Shown here: positions 48,121 to 60,423 of the stretch, piece by piece
Numbering within the stretch: position 1 is the stretch's first letter
How the letters are laid out: the number at the start of each line of letters is the position of its first letter
Source of the DNA: Myoxocephalus aenaeus
Lineage: Eukaryota > Chordata > Actinopteri > Perciformes > Cottidae
Assembly: GCA_038501785.1 (NCBI GenBank)
Contig: JBAMJR010000040.1
Span: 7,685,001-7,749,000, forward strand
Reading direction: 5' to 3'
Length of the DNA: 64,000 bases
The notes under the pieces: generated by a model
What the model saw: the letters and a program-made list of their open reading frames with translations, nothing else
The model's database searches: none
Told to the model about the DNA's origin: nothing
Translations under genes and position numbers: made by a program

Positions 48121-50385
48121 CTGAAGAAGAACTGGGAGATGTGAGAATTAGGTGAATAAAAACGCTTTTCGAGTACTGTAGGAGACAATGACATGAATGT
48201 ATTCTTTTAGAGCTAAAATATATTGTATTTGTATGATATATTTAATGTATGAGTAGTGATTTGATCTGATCAAAAGGTATCACAATTTATCCAACAGTAG
48301 CACTGGAAATATTATTGACCTAGCTGCTCTGGGCAGGTAAACACACAAAAAATGTAATTGTATGGACAAAAACCGCTGGATCAGAGAGCCAATGGTTAAG
48401 AGAATAAACCATATCATGTCTGATTGTTGACACTCCCTCTGGCATCACTTACTAGTGAGGTAAACACTGAAGCTGCTTCTTAAATGCCAACAGAGTTGAA
48501 GCAGGGAGTTCATTGTAAAGTACTGAACAGCATGCCAGCATTATTGGTTTTCGATGATGGTTGTGGTCATGGTGGTGTTTTATGTTGTTGTATTGCCCGA
48601 GACTCTTTTAACATTCTGGAGCTGACGTTAAGGGTGTTGTACCAACCAGTATTAAGCTAGCTGCTGTATGTGCAACGGTGTTTTGAGGGGCTTATTATTT
48701 GTGACAACGTTGAAACTTGAGTTAAGTCTACGTTTAGGTTATAGCATCGATTTAACGTTCAGTTAGTCAAAGTTATGAGGTAAGCTAGTTAGTTAGCTAG
48801 CTAGCTGACAGCAACGAGCATGCTGCTGAAGCTGAAGCTGAGGTTTTTGGCTCCAACAAACCGGTGGCCTACCTTCACGTGAGTACTGTTACGTGGACCC
48901 GCTGCGCGGAGCAATACGTCCGTGGAAGAGGTTTCATTTTAAATGTGAAAAATATAATATCAAACTCTGGTGAAGTTGCCGAATACTAGCTCGAGGGGAC
49001 GTCATGATTTTGCGTCGACGGCGCGCACTTTCAACGTAGGGAAAACGTCCGGGTTTTGGAGATGTCTCTTCAAAATAAGAGAACGTCAAGTTTTACAGTG
49101 AAAAAAAGAAGAAGAAAAGGCCTTCAAGACCGTAATGAACAGTGCTTTCGTCCTAGACATGTGTGAACCTTGCTACGTTAACGGAGAACTGTGACTTTGA
49201 ATTGAATATTCAAGTTAGCGGTTTCATACTTAAAATCGTTTTAATCATAGAGAATACTGATTTCTTTGTTCAGACACTAGTTCAACACTAGGAATGTCGT
49301 GAGTAGTTGTCAGAACCATATATTTATAAATAAACCTAGCTATATGTCTACGGTCAGAGAAGACATTTGTTTTATTTTGAAGGAAAAGACAACGTGGATC
49401 TACCGTTCATTATTTTCTGCTAGCTTGATACTAAACCGGTTACTGTGTTGTTCGACCTGGAGCATTTAGCATTTATTTTTGAATTACCTAATTTACCAAC
49501 ATAGCACGCATTTTCATGGCTCTCCCATTTTCCGTGGGTGCAGTGGAGGTCAGCCCGCTCGGCTAATTACCAAGGTAACGCTTGTGTTATCATAACCAGT
49601 TGTTAAAGTTAGCTTAAAGACGGCTAACAGTTAGCTGAAACTAGCTCTGATATAAAGCTGTGTGTATTGACGCAAAGCTGTGTTAAATATGTTACCTAAA
49701 TACGGTAGATAGGGGCCTTTATGACTCTTGGAGAGAAGCTTCCATAACATACCGTCAGTGTAGGAAGTCACGTTGACTCTTACAGTAGCGTTAAAGTACA
49801 GCATGTGTTCCGTTGGTTCACTGGTAACGTGACTGTATTGCCTAAATTATTGATCACAGGCATCGTCTCTTTTACGATGTCCTTCCAAATCCAGTCTGCC
49901 ACTTTACCGAGTCTCTGTTATAAATAGATACGTCCCTGAAATATGACTTAAAAACGATCCAGCAAAGGATAAATTGTATTCCTGTGTGGTGAGTGCAGCT
50001 CAATCAGTGTATCTCCTCGTCCTGCTGAAATGTCTTCCCTTGACACTTCAAATTAAGATAAAATACAATAAGATAATCCTTTATTAGTCCTGCAGTGGGG
50101 AAATTGCAGGAGTACAGCAGCAGTGCACACAAGAGACACATAGTAAATACAAAAATCAAGTAATATAAAAAAACAGTAAAGAAGAATACAATAGCAATAT
50201 TAAATATACAGACGGAATAAAAAAAGTATATAAAACGTATTTAAATGTATTTATATTGCACCAAATGAACGTAATTAAAGTGTTACAAGTGTGTTGTGGT
50301 CTACTGTGAGCTCAGCTTGTTATGCAGCCTGACAGCAGTGGGAAGGAAGGACTTTTGGTAGCTAACCATCTTCCTGTTTCCTCAG
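48121..50385. promoter_or_regulatory. head-to-head tti1/zgpat intergenic interval, probable bidirectional promoter
   Basis: The first coding exons of tti1 (minus) and zgpat (plus) lie about 2.3 kb apart and point away from each other. The tti1 exon has an acceptor at 48121 and the zgpat exon at 50384-50385, so both genes must have upstream non-coding exons here. Candidate donors are GTGAGT at 48879 and GTAACG at 49575 on plus, and GTAGGC starting at 48872 on minus. The stretch 48870-49060 is rich in CpG for this window. The transcription starts themselves cannot be read from sequence. Confidence 0.5.
50051..50365. repeat. interspersed repeat ending next to the zgpat first coding exon
   Basis: AAGATAATCCTTTATTAGTC, CTGCAGTGGGGAAATTGCAG and GCAGCCTGACAGCAGTGGGA are phrases of a common fish repeat. 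It ends about 20 bp before the acceptor AG at 50384-50385, so little unique intron separates them. Confidence 0.6.
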
Positions 50386-50453
50386 GTGTCTTGTGGGGGG
50401 TGGGAGGGGATTGATGCTGTCCATTCCTGCCCTGCCCTGTGCCAAGTGTCAGC

Positions 50454-53400
50454 ATGGATGAAGAAACTCTTGAGGCAGCCATCGGTGCCTATAGTGCCCA
50501 GTTGCAGCAGGTGGAGTCAGCCCTGTCAGCTGGCCTGGACCCTTCCCAGCAGTCCGACCTGCTCCAACTGAAAGATGACCTCTGTCAGCTAATAGAGCTC
50601 ACAGAGTCCAGCCTGGTTTCTGTCAAAAAGAGCCAGCTTCTGGCCAGCCTCGAGGGCGGCGATGGACTGTGGGCGAGCGTCCCCGAGGCGGCGGCCGACA
50701 CGAACGGTGCGAACGGCGGATTGGACGGTGAGATGGCTGCCTTCTACTCCAAACTCGGGGAGTCATCAGGGAGTAGCTCTGATCATGGATATCGGGACAA
50801 TGGAGAGCAAGGTGGGGTGGAGTATGATGACGATGAAGAGGAGTACGAGGAGGCGGAAGAAGATGTACTCAGTGGTACCAAAGTAAAAGCACCCTACCGG
50901 ACAACATGGGGGACACTGGAGTATCACAATGCCATGGTGGTGGGGGCAGAACCGTCGGATGGAGAGGAGGCACAAGTAAGAGTGCTCTACGTCTACCCAA
51001 CCCAGAAGTCTATGAAGCCCTGTCCATACTTCCTGGAGGACAAATGCCGCTTCCTGGAGAATTGCAGGTAAAATACCACTGTATTTTATTTTTTACAGTT
51101 GCACATGTAAAAGATTGCTGTATGTTAAATTGCCCATATCTGCCTTCTTTGTAATAGCAGATATTATCCAGCAAGTGTCACCCGTTGTCCACATGATGCA
51201 GGCTGACCATAGCAATAGACAACTAACCATAAACAGTGCGATGAAATTTAGTTTTCTTTGCACTTTTTAATCTAATAATTTGATTGTCACTCTATTGATC
51301 TGCAAATTTTTTGGTGACCCATGACTGTCTCTGTGCATTTTAACGCGGACAACAATTAAACAGTGTTTTCTAGTCCAGTATGAGCTTCAATAGGCCATGT
51401 TGGTTGAATCCCTTAATTACTTAGAAATAGAAATCCTTTTTATTCGTCATATTACATACATACATGAAATTTGTCCTCTGCATTTAACCCATCCTTAATA
51501 TCTTAGGGAGCAGTGGGCTGCCCTGAGCGGCGCCCGGGGAGCAATTTAGGGTTCAGTGTCTTGCTCAGGGACACTTCAACGTGTGAGCTATGGGGGGGAC
51601 TGGGGATCGAACCGGCTACCTTGTGGTTGCGGGACGACCACTCATCCCCCTGAGCTACAGCCGCCCGTTACTGTATAATACAGTTATCTTTCCCTTTTCC
51701 TTTGACAATTTGTTTTTTAAGGTTTTCCCACGGCCAGGTGGTGTATGTGTCAGAACTCAGAGAGTTCCTTGAGTTTGACCTCAGTAATCTCGAAGAAGGC
51801 TCCTCCTGCTTGGCTCGGCACGAGGACGGCATCTGGTACCCCGCCAAAATCAAAGGTATTCCACCCAGTGGGACAGTTTGCCAGTAAAACTGCCAGTAAA
51901 CGCTGGCAGTTTTGGCGGAACAAAAATGTTGTCAAAGCAATCGGAATACCATTGTACAATTGTGCCAAAACAACCAAGACGAAAGGATTCCTGTTAGTTT
52001 GAATGTTTTGCTGACTAAAATGTTTTCTCTCAATGCAGATATTGACAGTGGTTTCTACACTGTGAAGTTTGACTCGGTGCTGCTGAAAGATGTTGTGGTC
52101 GAGGCCGACTGCATTATCCCGCCTTTGAGGGAAGACGACCCGCTCTCCTCTGACTCTGACTCTGACGACATTGGAGATGGACATGTTGTGGCTTTTGCAA
52201 AAGGTGTCTATGGATTATGTGTTGCCATACCCCTGTCAATCAAAACATTTAGGTTGTCATAGAAATCTTGCAAAAGATAAAAATGTGACTTGGGTGAGGC
52301 GAATTATAAGCCTCCTCCAGTTATTGGCCTTGTATTCCATTCTACTTCCCAGGAGAGATTTTAACATTTGAATTTGTTTGAAAGTTGTTTGACGGAGTAA
52401 CTGACCGTTTCTACTTTGATTTTCACTTGCTACCCAACAGTTATGGACACTGCTGGAGAATCCACAGACACGACAAACAGTGCACATTTTGGTGGCTGGG
52501 AGGCACATACCAGAGGCATCGGATCCAAGCTTATGCTGAAAATGGGCTATGAATATGGGAAAGGTAAGTGCAAGTGCACAATATTTAGCACATTTTAGGT
52601 TCTGAAGTCACAACGTTTGCCTGGAAAAAAACACCAAGAAGAGAGCTTTTGATACACACACATACAGTATATGTATACATATATACATATATATTAAAGC
52701 TGCAAGCGATGAACGAGCCCTCACACCTTCCAATGTGTCAGGAAGGTTTGAGAATCGGTTTGAGAATTTATTTAAAGTACAGTACTCGGGTTTCCTCCTA
52801 ACCCAGACACACGCATGATCAATTTACAAAGCCCTTCCGCCTCTGCCCTTGACCGAAGCCTTTAGCCTGAGAACTTGAGTTGGTCCTTGTGCTCTGGACT
52901 GTGGCTGCCAGCTGCACCTAAATAGAAGAGGAAAAAATCAATAATATTGCAATACAAGGAGTACCCACACACTGGAATTACAGCTCCCTTTCGGTGAGTG
53001 ACATTATAACCGTCTCTTCGCATTCGAATTCTTTATGACGAGGCAGAGGATCAAAAGAACACTCATATTGATGACATACAAGTTCCTATCATGGGTCACA
53101 AAAGATGCAATAAAAATAAGCTGGGTGCCATCGGTTGACAAGACACTAGAGGCCAACAAGAGTCAATAAAAAGCAGATGTGAAATGTTCATAAAAGTATA
53201 ACCTAACTGTAGTTTCAATATATTGTGCATTGTGTTGCCAGGTGTTTGTTTGGCATACACTTTACCCTGTTGAGTACACGTGTTCCTCTCCCTCACTCGA
53301 TCACTTTTGTTTTTCTCAGGCTTAGGAAAGATGCAGGAGGGTCGAATAGAGCCAGTCACGGCAGTGGTCCTGCCCAAACGCAGGTCTCTGGACCAGTGTG

Positions 53401-54559
53401 CCGAGCTCACCCAGCGGCGCACCCAGAGCAAGACCGCCCAGAACGGGGCGCCGACGGGGCGCCGAAAAAGACGCAGGAAGCCTCGCGTCAACGCCGCAGG
53501 GCGCCGTACCGTCTTTGACTTTCTCAACCAGAAGCTGGAAGGCAAGAGCATCGGTCCCGCCGAGAAGGGCGCCGCTACTGCTACCGTTTCTGCGGCGGCA
53601 GCGGGTAGCGGCGGCGACGGGGGTGGAGGCTTACAGGGGGGGGAAAAGCACCAAGAGGACTCTGAATGTGAAGCTGTTCCAGGCTTCGGAGAGGGTGTCC
53701 CAGACCGAGAGGGAGATCCAGAAAATGACTGAGACACTCGGCAGACAGACGGGCAGGTCAGTACCGACTCCTGTGTTTTATTATACATTTCTATATGTGT
53801 AAACTGAACCAAGACGTTATTAATGATCACTTAATGAAACCGTCTCCATGGAGAGTACGGACACACGAGTCCACTAGAAAGCAGCTATAGCGTGTCTTGA
53901 CTGGCTCTGAGCAGGGTCGTCCTTCATTAATCAGCGGTTCAATCCCAGCTCCGCTGGTCCTTGTCGATGTGTCCTTGGGCAAGACACTTAACCCTAAAAG
54001 GCTCCCGTAGACTGTTCCTGCGGTGTATGCATGGGTATAACTGATTAGATAGTCCTGATGGGCAGGTTGGCACCTTGTATGGTCGCCCCTGCCATCAGTG
54101 TATGAATGGATGTGAATGGTATGAATGAGTGTGAATGGGTGAGAGTGGTCGGAAGACTATAAAAGTGCTTTACAAGTACAGTCCATTTGCCATTAGCAGT
54201 CCCATACACATATACACTTACACAAATTGCATGACTATTTTATTGTAAAATATGAGCACTTTATTCGCTATGTCGAGATGACTTGTGGGAGTTAAACTAT
54301 AAATAAGGTGCAAAAATTGGAGATTAGGCACTTGTTTTTCTGCTCCTATTCTGCAAAGTGCATATAAATCCCCCCGTGCCCTCCTACGTCCTAATCTATT
54401 GGTTATGTGTGTGTGCAAAGGGATTCCTCCAGAGTGAAGCAGCTGGAAGAGAAGCTGTCAGCGGCCCGCCGGCTGCTGGCCCAGCAGAAAGCCACGGAGC
54501 TGTCCGTCCAGCGAGAGAACAGGAAGGCCGACACGCACAAGAAGATGACTGAGTTTTAA
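50454..54559 (+). CDS. zgpat: zinc finger CCCH-type with G-patch domain protein, frame broken once
   Basis: ZGPAT (ZIP) is a nuclear DNA-binding repressor that recruits NuRD in mammals and silences targets such as EGFR; its G-patch suggests partnership with a DEAH helicase. Exons: 50454-51067, 51722-51855, 52039-52203, 52441-52563, 53320-53756, 54421-54559. The ATG at 50454 has a strong context (AGCATGG) and gives MDEETLEAAIGAYSAQLQQ, matching the human N-terminus. An acidic run lies near residue 124. The CCCH finger (C190, C198, C204, H208; spacing 7-5-3) spans the first intron, a Tudor-like segment follows, and the G-patch begins at about residue 327 (RGIGSKLMLKMGYEYGKGLG). The C-terminus ENRKADTHKKMTEF is diagnostic. 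Exon 5 carries one base too many near 53619-53643; without correction the frame stops at 53732 and loses the coiled coil. Corrected length is 536 aa (human 531). Confidence 0.93.
51424..51666 (-). mobile_element. tRNA-derived SINE in the first coding-region intron of zgpat
   Basis: On the minus strand the head reads GGGCGGCTGTAGCTCAGGGG with a pol III A box (TAGCTCAGGGGG, 51646-51657) and a B box (GGTTCGATCCC, 51603-51613). The body follows (TGTCCCTGAGCAAGACACTG) and it ends GAATAAAAAGGATTTC. It sits about 55 bp upstream of the exon starting at 51722. Confidence 0.8.
53619..53643 (+). other. zgpat: one-base frame break in zgpat exon 5 at G homopolymers
   Basis: The exon enters in the frame reading GKMQEGRIEPV and VFDFLNQKLEG. 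Past this point homology continues in the +1 frame (KSTKRTLNVKLFQ and onward). The switch lies between a 5-G run (53619-53623) and an 8-G run (53636-53643). The exon length of 437 nt also leaves the wrong phase for the last exon, whereas 436 nt fits. Confidence 0.85.
53899..54192 (+). mobile_element. decayed tRNA-derived SINE in the last zgpat intron
   Basis: A B-box match GGTTCAATCCC lies at 53936-53946 and the A box is degenerate. The body has GTGTCCTTGGGCAAGACACT and the tail GGTCGGAAGACTATAAAAGT to CAGTCCATTTGCC. The same GCAAGACACT phrase occurs in the SINE at 51.4-51.7 kb. Confidence 0.7.
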
Positions 54560-55431
54560 GAGCAGTTCTCTAAAAAAGACTCGGAGGACAAAGGGAAGCA
54601 CTGCCTGCCTGGAATGAACTTTTGTCCCTTGCCTGTTGTCAAGTTTTATTTTGCTATATTTTATTTTTGTTTGCAATATTCCTCATCGTGGATTCGACTG
54701 CAGAACGCAGCATTTGCTGATCATCATTTCTGCTTCTCATTTAAAATTTCCCGAGGACTGAGCAGTTTATTTAGTTGAGAACGGTTGTTGGGTTTCTAGT
54801 TGAACGCTTCACAATATCGTTCCTAACTAAATTGTATTTGTGACGAGCAAGTGATGAGTGTACTTTTCTTCATCCGCACTAAAAACCCTGTGTTTGAAGA
54901 ACCTGCTGTGCAAGTCTTCTTTTTTTTCTTCATCTTTTAATCCATACACCTAGGTTTTGCGTTTCTTTACTACCGAATCTTTAATGTGTTCTTCTGTTGT
55001 ACTTTTTCGGGGAGAGGTTTCAATAATTCTAGCCAGAGGCAGTTCCAACGGTAACTCTAGTATACCTTTGCTCGGTTCTCTGTCTTACTTTTAAATTACA
55101 ACCTCGGGGAGTTGGGAGACCTTTACACAGTTCTGAAGTAAAGCCCCTCCATACGCCCACGCCTCTTACCGGTCTTTGAAGCTACGGCCATAACCCCTCT
55201 ATTAAATAATGAATTTGGAGAGCACCTTGTCTGCTCGTTGATCCGACACACATTGCCTGTGGGTGGGTTGAGCAGTGGCTGCGTCCGCCTCGCTGGCTTC
55301 CACACTCTCAAGTAAAGGTTTAAGTTAAGATGTGAGATAGATGTGAGATGTGAGATGAGCTCCTTTCTAATGTGAATGAAGCATAAAACGCAAAACCACT
55401 GTATTTGCCCGCACGTGTTCTTTTTAATAAA
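54560..55431 (+). other. zgpat: zgpat 3' UTR, probable extent
   Basis: Non-coding sequence follows the TAA stop and ends at a canonical AATAAA at 55426-55431. No other gene is seen in this stretch. Confidence 0.6.
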
Positions 55432-55781
55432 GGCGTTCCAAAAGAATCAGTCGGGCTGGAATTGAAAGTTTAGTGTGACCCGGAGTCCATGAAAGACTGC
55501 TTGAGAAACTGGCGACCATCAGCAAGTCCCGGCGTTCGCGTTGTCCCCTCAGGGGGGGAGAGATAGCACATACCTCATGTTAAAGCAATCAGCTGGGAGA
55601 TACAGTGCAGTCTGTAAGCCCTCCTTCAAGTCTCTGGATGGACTCTGGAGGACCAGAGGGCAGCCGCACACACACCCTCGGTATCCTAAGGGAAGTCCCG
55701 CTCGCACTCCGGTCTGATGAGTGGCAGCGCTTTTAAATTGCCGGTGACTGGAGGGATCACGCTGAAATTGCTGATCGTTGG

Positions 55782-55813
55782 TGGGGGGGGGTGGGGGGGG
55801 TGGGGGGGGGGGT
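55782..55813 (+). repeat. interrupted poly-G tract
   Basis: Four or more long G runs are separated by single T or A bases. On the other strand this gives a spurious polyproline frame. Confidence 0.9.
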
Positions 55814-55922
55814 GATGGCAAAAATGCAGCACGTGTGTTGATTTAATGGGATCCCTTGAGGGTCTGTCCTTCACACTTTACGCCATTTACCCTGGCGGTA
55901 TCACCGCACAGCCAACAGCAGG

Positions 55923-55927
<5 letters not shown>

Positions 55928-55996
<69 letters not shown>
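55928..55996. repeat. (GT)n microsatellite downstream of zgpat
   Basis: This is an uninterrupted GT run of about 69 nt. Confidence 0.96.
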
Positions 55997-55998
<2 letters not shown>

Positions 55999-58900
55999 GT
56001 GTTGTCAAACGTGGTCGTCTGTATGCCACGCACACTCCTGCAGACGTCTGCCTGGCGTGTGGATTCAGACGGGCCTATTAGGGGAGTTTTCTCTGCTAAT
56101 CGGCACTTATCAGGGCCCGGATTATGTGATTAAGGAGATGTGATGGGAAAATTGATTGGAAGGCCACCTTGACAGGTGTTTTACTCAGCAATTCACTTTA
56201 GGCTGTCCGGCTCCGAGGGTTGCCAGGCTACAGGGGGATGACCTGTGGATGAGCAGAGCAGGTTTGGCTTTCTAGTGTTTTTTTCTAGCCGCTTCTCTTC
56301 GATCGTATTTTCTATTTCATCCATTTTTAGCCACGTGAGCATCATGCCGGTCAGTCTGACAGCACTTTGGACCACACTGGAATACCTCAACAGCTACGAA
56401 ATGAACTGCCATGGCATTTAGTCTGAGGCGTTCATGTTCCCCAGAGGATGAAGCCTCGTGACTTTGGTGATCCCATGATGACTTTCCCTTTGGTGTAACC
56501 AGCAGTCCAACATTCAAAAATACCCAATATCGACCATGTGGATTGGCGCAAAGCTTTTAACAGACGTTCCTCCTCTGCTTGAAAATATTTGTATCTACTG
56601 AAGGGAAGGGGAGGTCTGGGAGCCGCTGCCACTATATGGGAAATAGTATACTTGCTCAGTGTGCTAGCATGCATTTCAAGTACAGAACTTAAAAATAGTT
56701 TGATAGAACAACCCTAGCTAGGTCCACTTATTACACTTTTTCTAGGCCTGTCAGCTGTATCGGGCAGACATTCATCTGTATTGTACTGTCTGCAGAGGGA
56801 TCCATCATAACGACTAAGCAAACTCCTCACGCTGATGGCAGTTCTGCGTTGTGGTTCAGTCTGTATGGAACCAAAGAAGCAGAACTGAAGGCAGACATTG
56901 CTAGCAAACTACGTTTTGTGGGATTATGTCAGAGAGATGATTTGTATTTGTAATCGCGTACTGTAACATCGGGGCTAACTGCCTCTAACCTGCAACACAC
57001 AAAACAATGCTGCTCCTTTATTTCAGTTTCGACTCGGATCACCAACTCCAGGAGAATGATGACTTTTTGCTTGGTACCTGTTGGGTTTAGCCTCAGACTT
57101 TTACCATTGTCTCATGTGTCGAAAATACCCGACATATGTGTTTGTATCCTCTCTACAGGGTTCTCCTTTTAAAATAAATCAAATGGAAACCAGTCCTAGG
57201 ACTAGGACCAGTATGCATGTACACGTATTAACATGCATACAGTACATCCATAACTAACAGTATATCAGCGAGCGGCATCACCATCAGGTTCATCTAATAA
57301 ATTAAAGCACGTCTCCTTGTCGAAATGAATTATCAATGTCCTTGCATATGTATCTGCAAAGACAATGCCTATGATTGAAATTGGCATTGAAGGTCTACAT
57401 TTTTTAATCAAGGTTAATGTAACAAAATGACATTTAGTCGTGAATAATAGCTTTGCGTACTTGCGTGGCATTTCTGGGTGGCTCTCTTGAGGCAACGGAT
57501 ACAGAGGAAACTGGCGCTCCACCACGTGGAGTTGCACAATTGTAATTTGCCTGTGCACAAGTATAATACCAGAATTTTGCATATGAAATCCCCTGCTGAA
57601 AAGGCACGTCTTATCATATAATGGAAATTAGCTTGTCGTTTAATAAAGAGTCCTCGTTTGTTTGTGCTTCCACGGAAAACTGGAAGGTCAAAAGGAAATT
57701 AATATCCGTTCATATATGAATCTTTACATGCAGACAAAAGAATAACTTATGCTAATCTTTTTTTCTTATTTTTTTTTATAAAGCTTTAACTCATTTAAAG
57801 TTGCAACAAGGCTACTCTGTATTTCAGACCATCATCCATCCTTTCTTCTGCAAATTGCGTGCTGGATTCAATGAATAAATACACGGCTCTGCAGGTATAC
57901 ATCACCTTGTTTAAAGTGCTGTCTTTCCATATTGTGCTTGACTGCAATTTTCCCCTGTGTGTTTTTACATAATGATCAATGGTCGGTCTTCTGCTGAGCC
58001 AGTGGAAATATAATAGTTTATTGGCTGAGGTCGAGATGAAGGTCATCCCTTTGGTCATTCAGGTATAACGTTACATGCTTTTTAAAGCTAATCTAATCGG
58101 GGATTTTCCTGAGGTGGAGCAGCAGGATGCAGATATATATGTATGTGTATGGGAACAGGATCAAAGTGGACGAGAGGCGATGATGACTTGTTTTGGAATT
58201 TTGGAATTTAATGTTTTAGTTTTGGTTTTGGTGGACACATTAACAATTCAGAAATACAAAAACAATCCGCCGGCTGTCGCTGCCTCCGTTTTTAAGCTGG
58301 AGCGAAGATGCTGTTATCATGTAGAACCAGACGACCTCATTGGTACCGTGGCACGCTAGCGCTGGTAAAGGGGCTGAAAACGCTCAAATATTATGCTAAA
58401 TTCTGGCGACGGAAAACTGGCATGGCCATTTTGAGCCTCCCCTAGACAGACATATTTTATGATAATCACATGCAGTTTTAAGCAAAAAACATGCAGTTAG
58501 AATTCAGTATAAATGTGGTATTTTTACATCCACAAACTAGAGAGCCGTGGCATTCAGAGGACGTGTGACTTCACAGAGGTTTCCAGACAGAAGCACTTGA
58601 CATTCAATTGGTGAACAAATGCAAATCTCCAAATGTCAAAAGTTTTTTAAACCAAATCATGACATGGATTTTTCTGTGGTGTTCCTCAAGGTCTTGGTGT
58701 CTAGATGTGGTATTTTGGAGTGATATTTCATTATATTGATCAATTCCCCAATAGTACAAAAAAACCAGATACATTTAGCTCCAAATATGTGTAATAATCA
58801 ATCCAAACATTGCTGCAACAATTTATGAGGCATAAAACAGCACGGCAATTTCCTTCTTATAATTCCATCATAATATTATATCTGATCATTTGTGTCAATA

Positions 58901-59153
58901 TACGGCAGCACAATTAACCTTTCCTTAATAGTTTTAACAGTTTATACAGAACCAATAGTCTCATCATCTGTTAATTTTTAGCTGTTACAAATATTAAAAA
59001 GATGAATTAAGCAAAGTAGCAAAAGTCATGCACTAAATCTAAATTAACAAAATGTGATGTTATTAAGGAAAGTTTGGAGCATTTCACAGCCTCACGTATG
59101 CAATAATAATGTTAATAGTTTTTTCAATAATAATTACAACAATAATACTCTGT

Positions 59154-59186
59154 TACTATATACTATACAACGTATAGTATATAGTA
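59154..59186. repeat. 15-bp AT-rich palindrome, 3-nt centre
   Basis: TACTATATACTATAC (59154-59168) and GTATAGTATATAGTA (59172-59186) are exact reverse complements around AAC. It lies between zgpat and chrna4. Confidence 0.85.
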
Positions 59187-59528
59187 TAATACATTTTTAT
59201 TGTTAAAATATGCAACACCTTGGGGAATGGTATCTTTCCCTAATGGTGTAATGATTAAACATTTCCCATCAACACTTCTCTGCTCGTTGGCATCGCTCTG
59301 GATGCGTTTCTCTTTTGTCATAAATATTCTGAAGTGATTTCACCATCAGCCTTTCACTCCTTCTGGCCGCTGCCGGAAACCTTCACCTCGTTAAGAACAG
59401 CTTTTTTTCCTTCTTTTTCTTCAGCACTTTGAAAGTGAATGCCCTGCCGTGACTGTATTGCATGGTACACGGTTTTCTTTATTCCAGAGAATAATACAAA
59501 TGTCTCCAAAAGAATTATGTGGCAGTTA

Positions 59529-60423
59529 TTTATTGATATTCACCTTAAACTTAAAATATAAATTCCGAGAAATAATTATTATGGTCTTGAAAGTCATAGT
59601 GGAGAAGAAGAAAAAGAAGAAGATGAAGATGATGATGATGATGATGATGATGATGAGGCCGCTCATTCCACTCCTATTCTATTCATTTATCAAGCAATAT
59701 GAAAAAATTGGCTCGGGTTGAGGGGAAGGAAGGGCTATGCATGACCGGAGAGAGTGACTTTAAATTCCTCCCTGTTAATGCCAAAGTGCTGTGGTAGCAA
59801 CAAAAGAAATAGTGAATGATGTGTTGATTAAACCGCTACAGGATTAGAAAATCACAGAGCTGTACGTGCGCTTACCTACGTGCTGCCCCTGCAAAACACA
59901 ACGCCACACCTGAACAAACACGCACAACTCAGGTCGCACTGAAACTTGAATATTTTACATTGACATTGTAGCAGGAACGTTCAAATTGAGATTCAAACCC
60001 AACCGTATGCCGTCTTACGTTCTCACAAAAAAATGTTTTTCCTGAGTCTTGCTTTTTTCTGTTGTGTTAGCTGCAGTGGTCAAACTCTATTCTTCTTTGT
60101 TTTGTTTTGTTTTTGTTTAATTTTTTATAAAGGTTATGCGTGGGCTATAACGCTCAATGTCAAAATAGAGTGCTACGGAAGGACTTTTTTTGCCGTTGGC
60201 CTTTTGCCCTCATAAAGAATTTACATGCTCAATAGAATCAATGAGAGATATTTCATCTTGTTTCTCCGTGAGTGGCCTTTTGTTAACCGGGGGCAAGACC
60301 AAGGCGTGTGACTCGTAGTACCTTTTAAAAAAATAAAGAAACGATAAACCATCCTTTTCTTAAAGAGATAAGACAGTGTTCTGTAAGTGTTTGTCGACTC
60401 CCTGTCCTTTAATTGGCGAGCTT
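59529..60423 (-). other. chrna4: chrna4 3' UTR, probable extent
   Basis: This AT-rich sequence lies downstream of the TAG stop on the minus strand. A TTTATT on plus near 59529 is a minus-strand AATAAA and the nearest canonical signal I could see. No other gene is visible here. Confidence 0.3.
59620..59656. repeat. (ATG)n trinucleotide repeat
   Basis: AAGATG then repeated ATGATG, preceded by an AAG-rich stretch. The Lys/Met open frame here is an artefact. Confidence 0.9.

Larger units (their letters stand above)
55432..59528. other. convergent intergenic interval, zgpat to chrna4
   Basis: Apart from the G-rich tract, GT microsatellite and palindrome listed, this is unique AT-rich DNA with no recognisable gene. 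Confidence 0.55.

Noticed and set aside
51603..51657. A functional tRNA gene on the minus strand
   Set aside because: A and B boxes are present but the cloverleaf is not kept and the sequence continues into a SINE body and tail.
53225..53802. zgpat as a pseudogene
   Set aside because: All other exons are intact with good splice sites and strong conservation on both sides of the single frame break, so a local sequence error or polymorphism is more likely.
59449..59721. Frame with Lys and Met runs
   Set aside because: It comes from the AAG/ATG simple repeat; no gene structure surrounds it.
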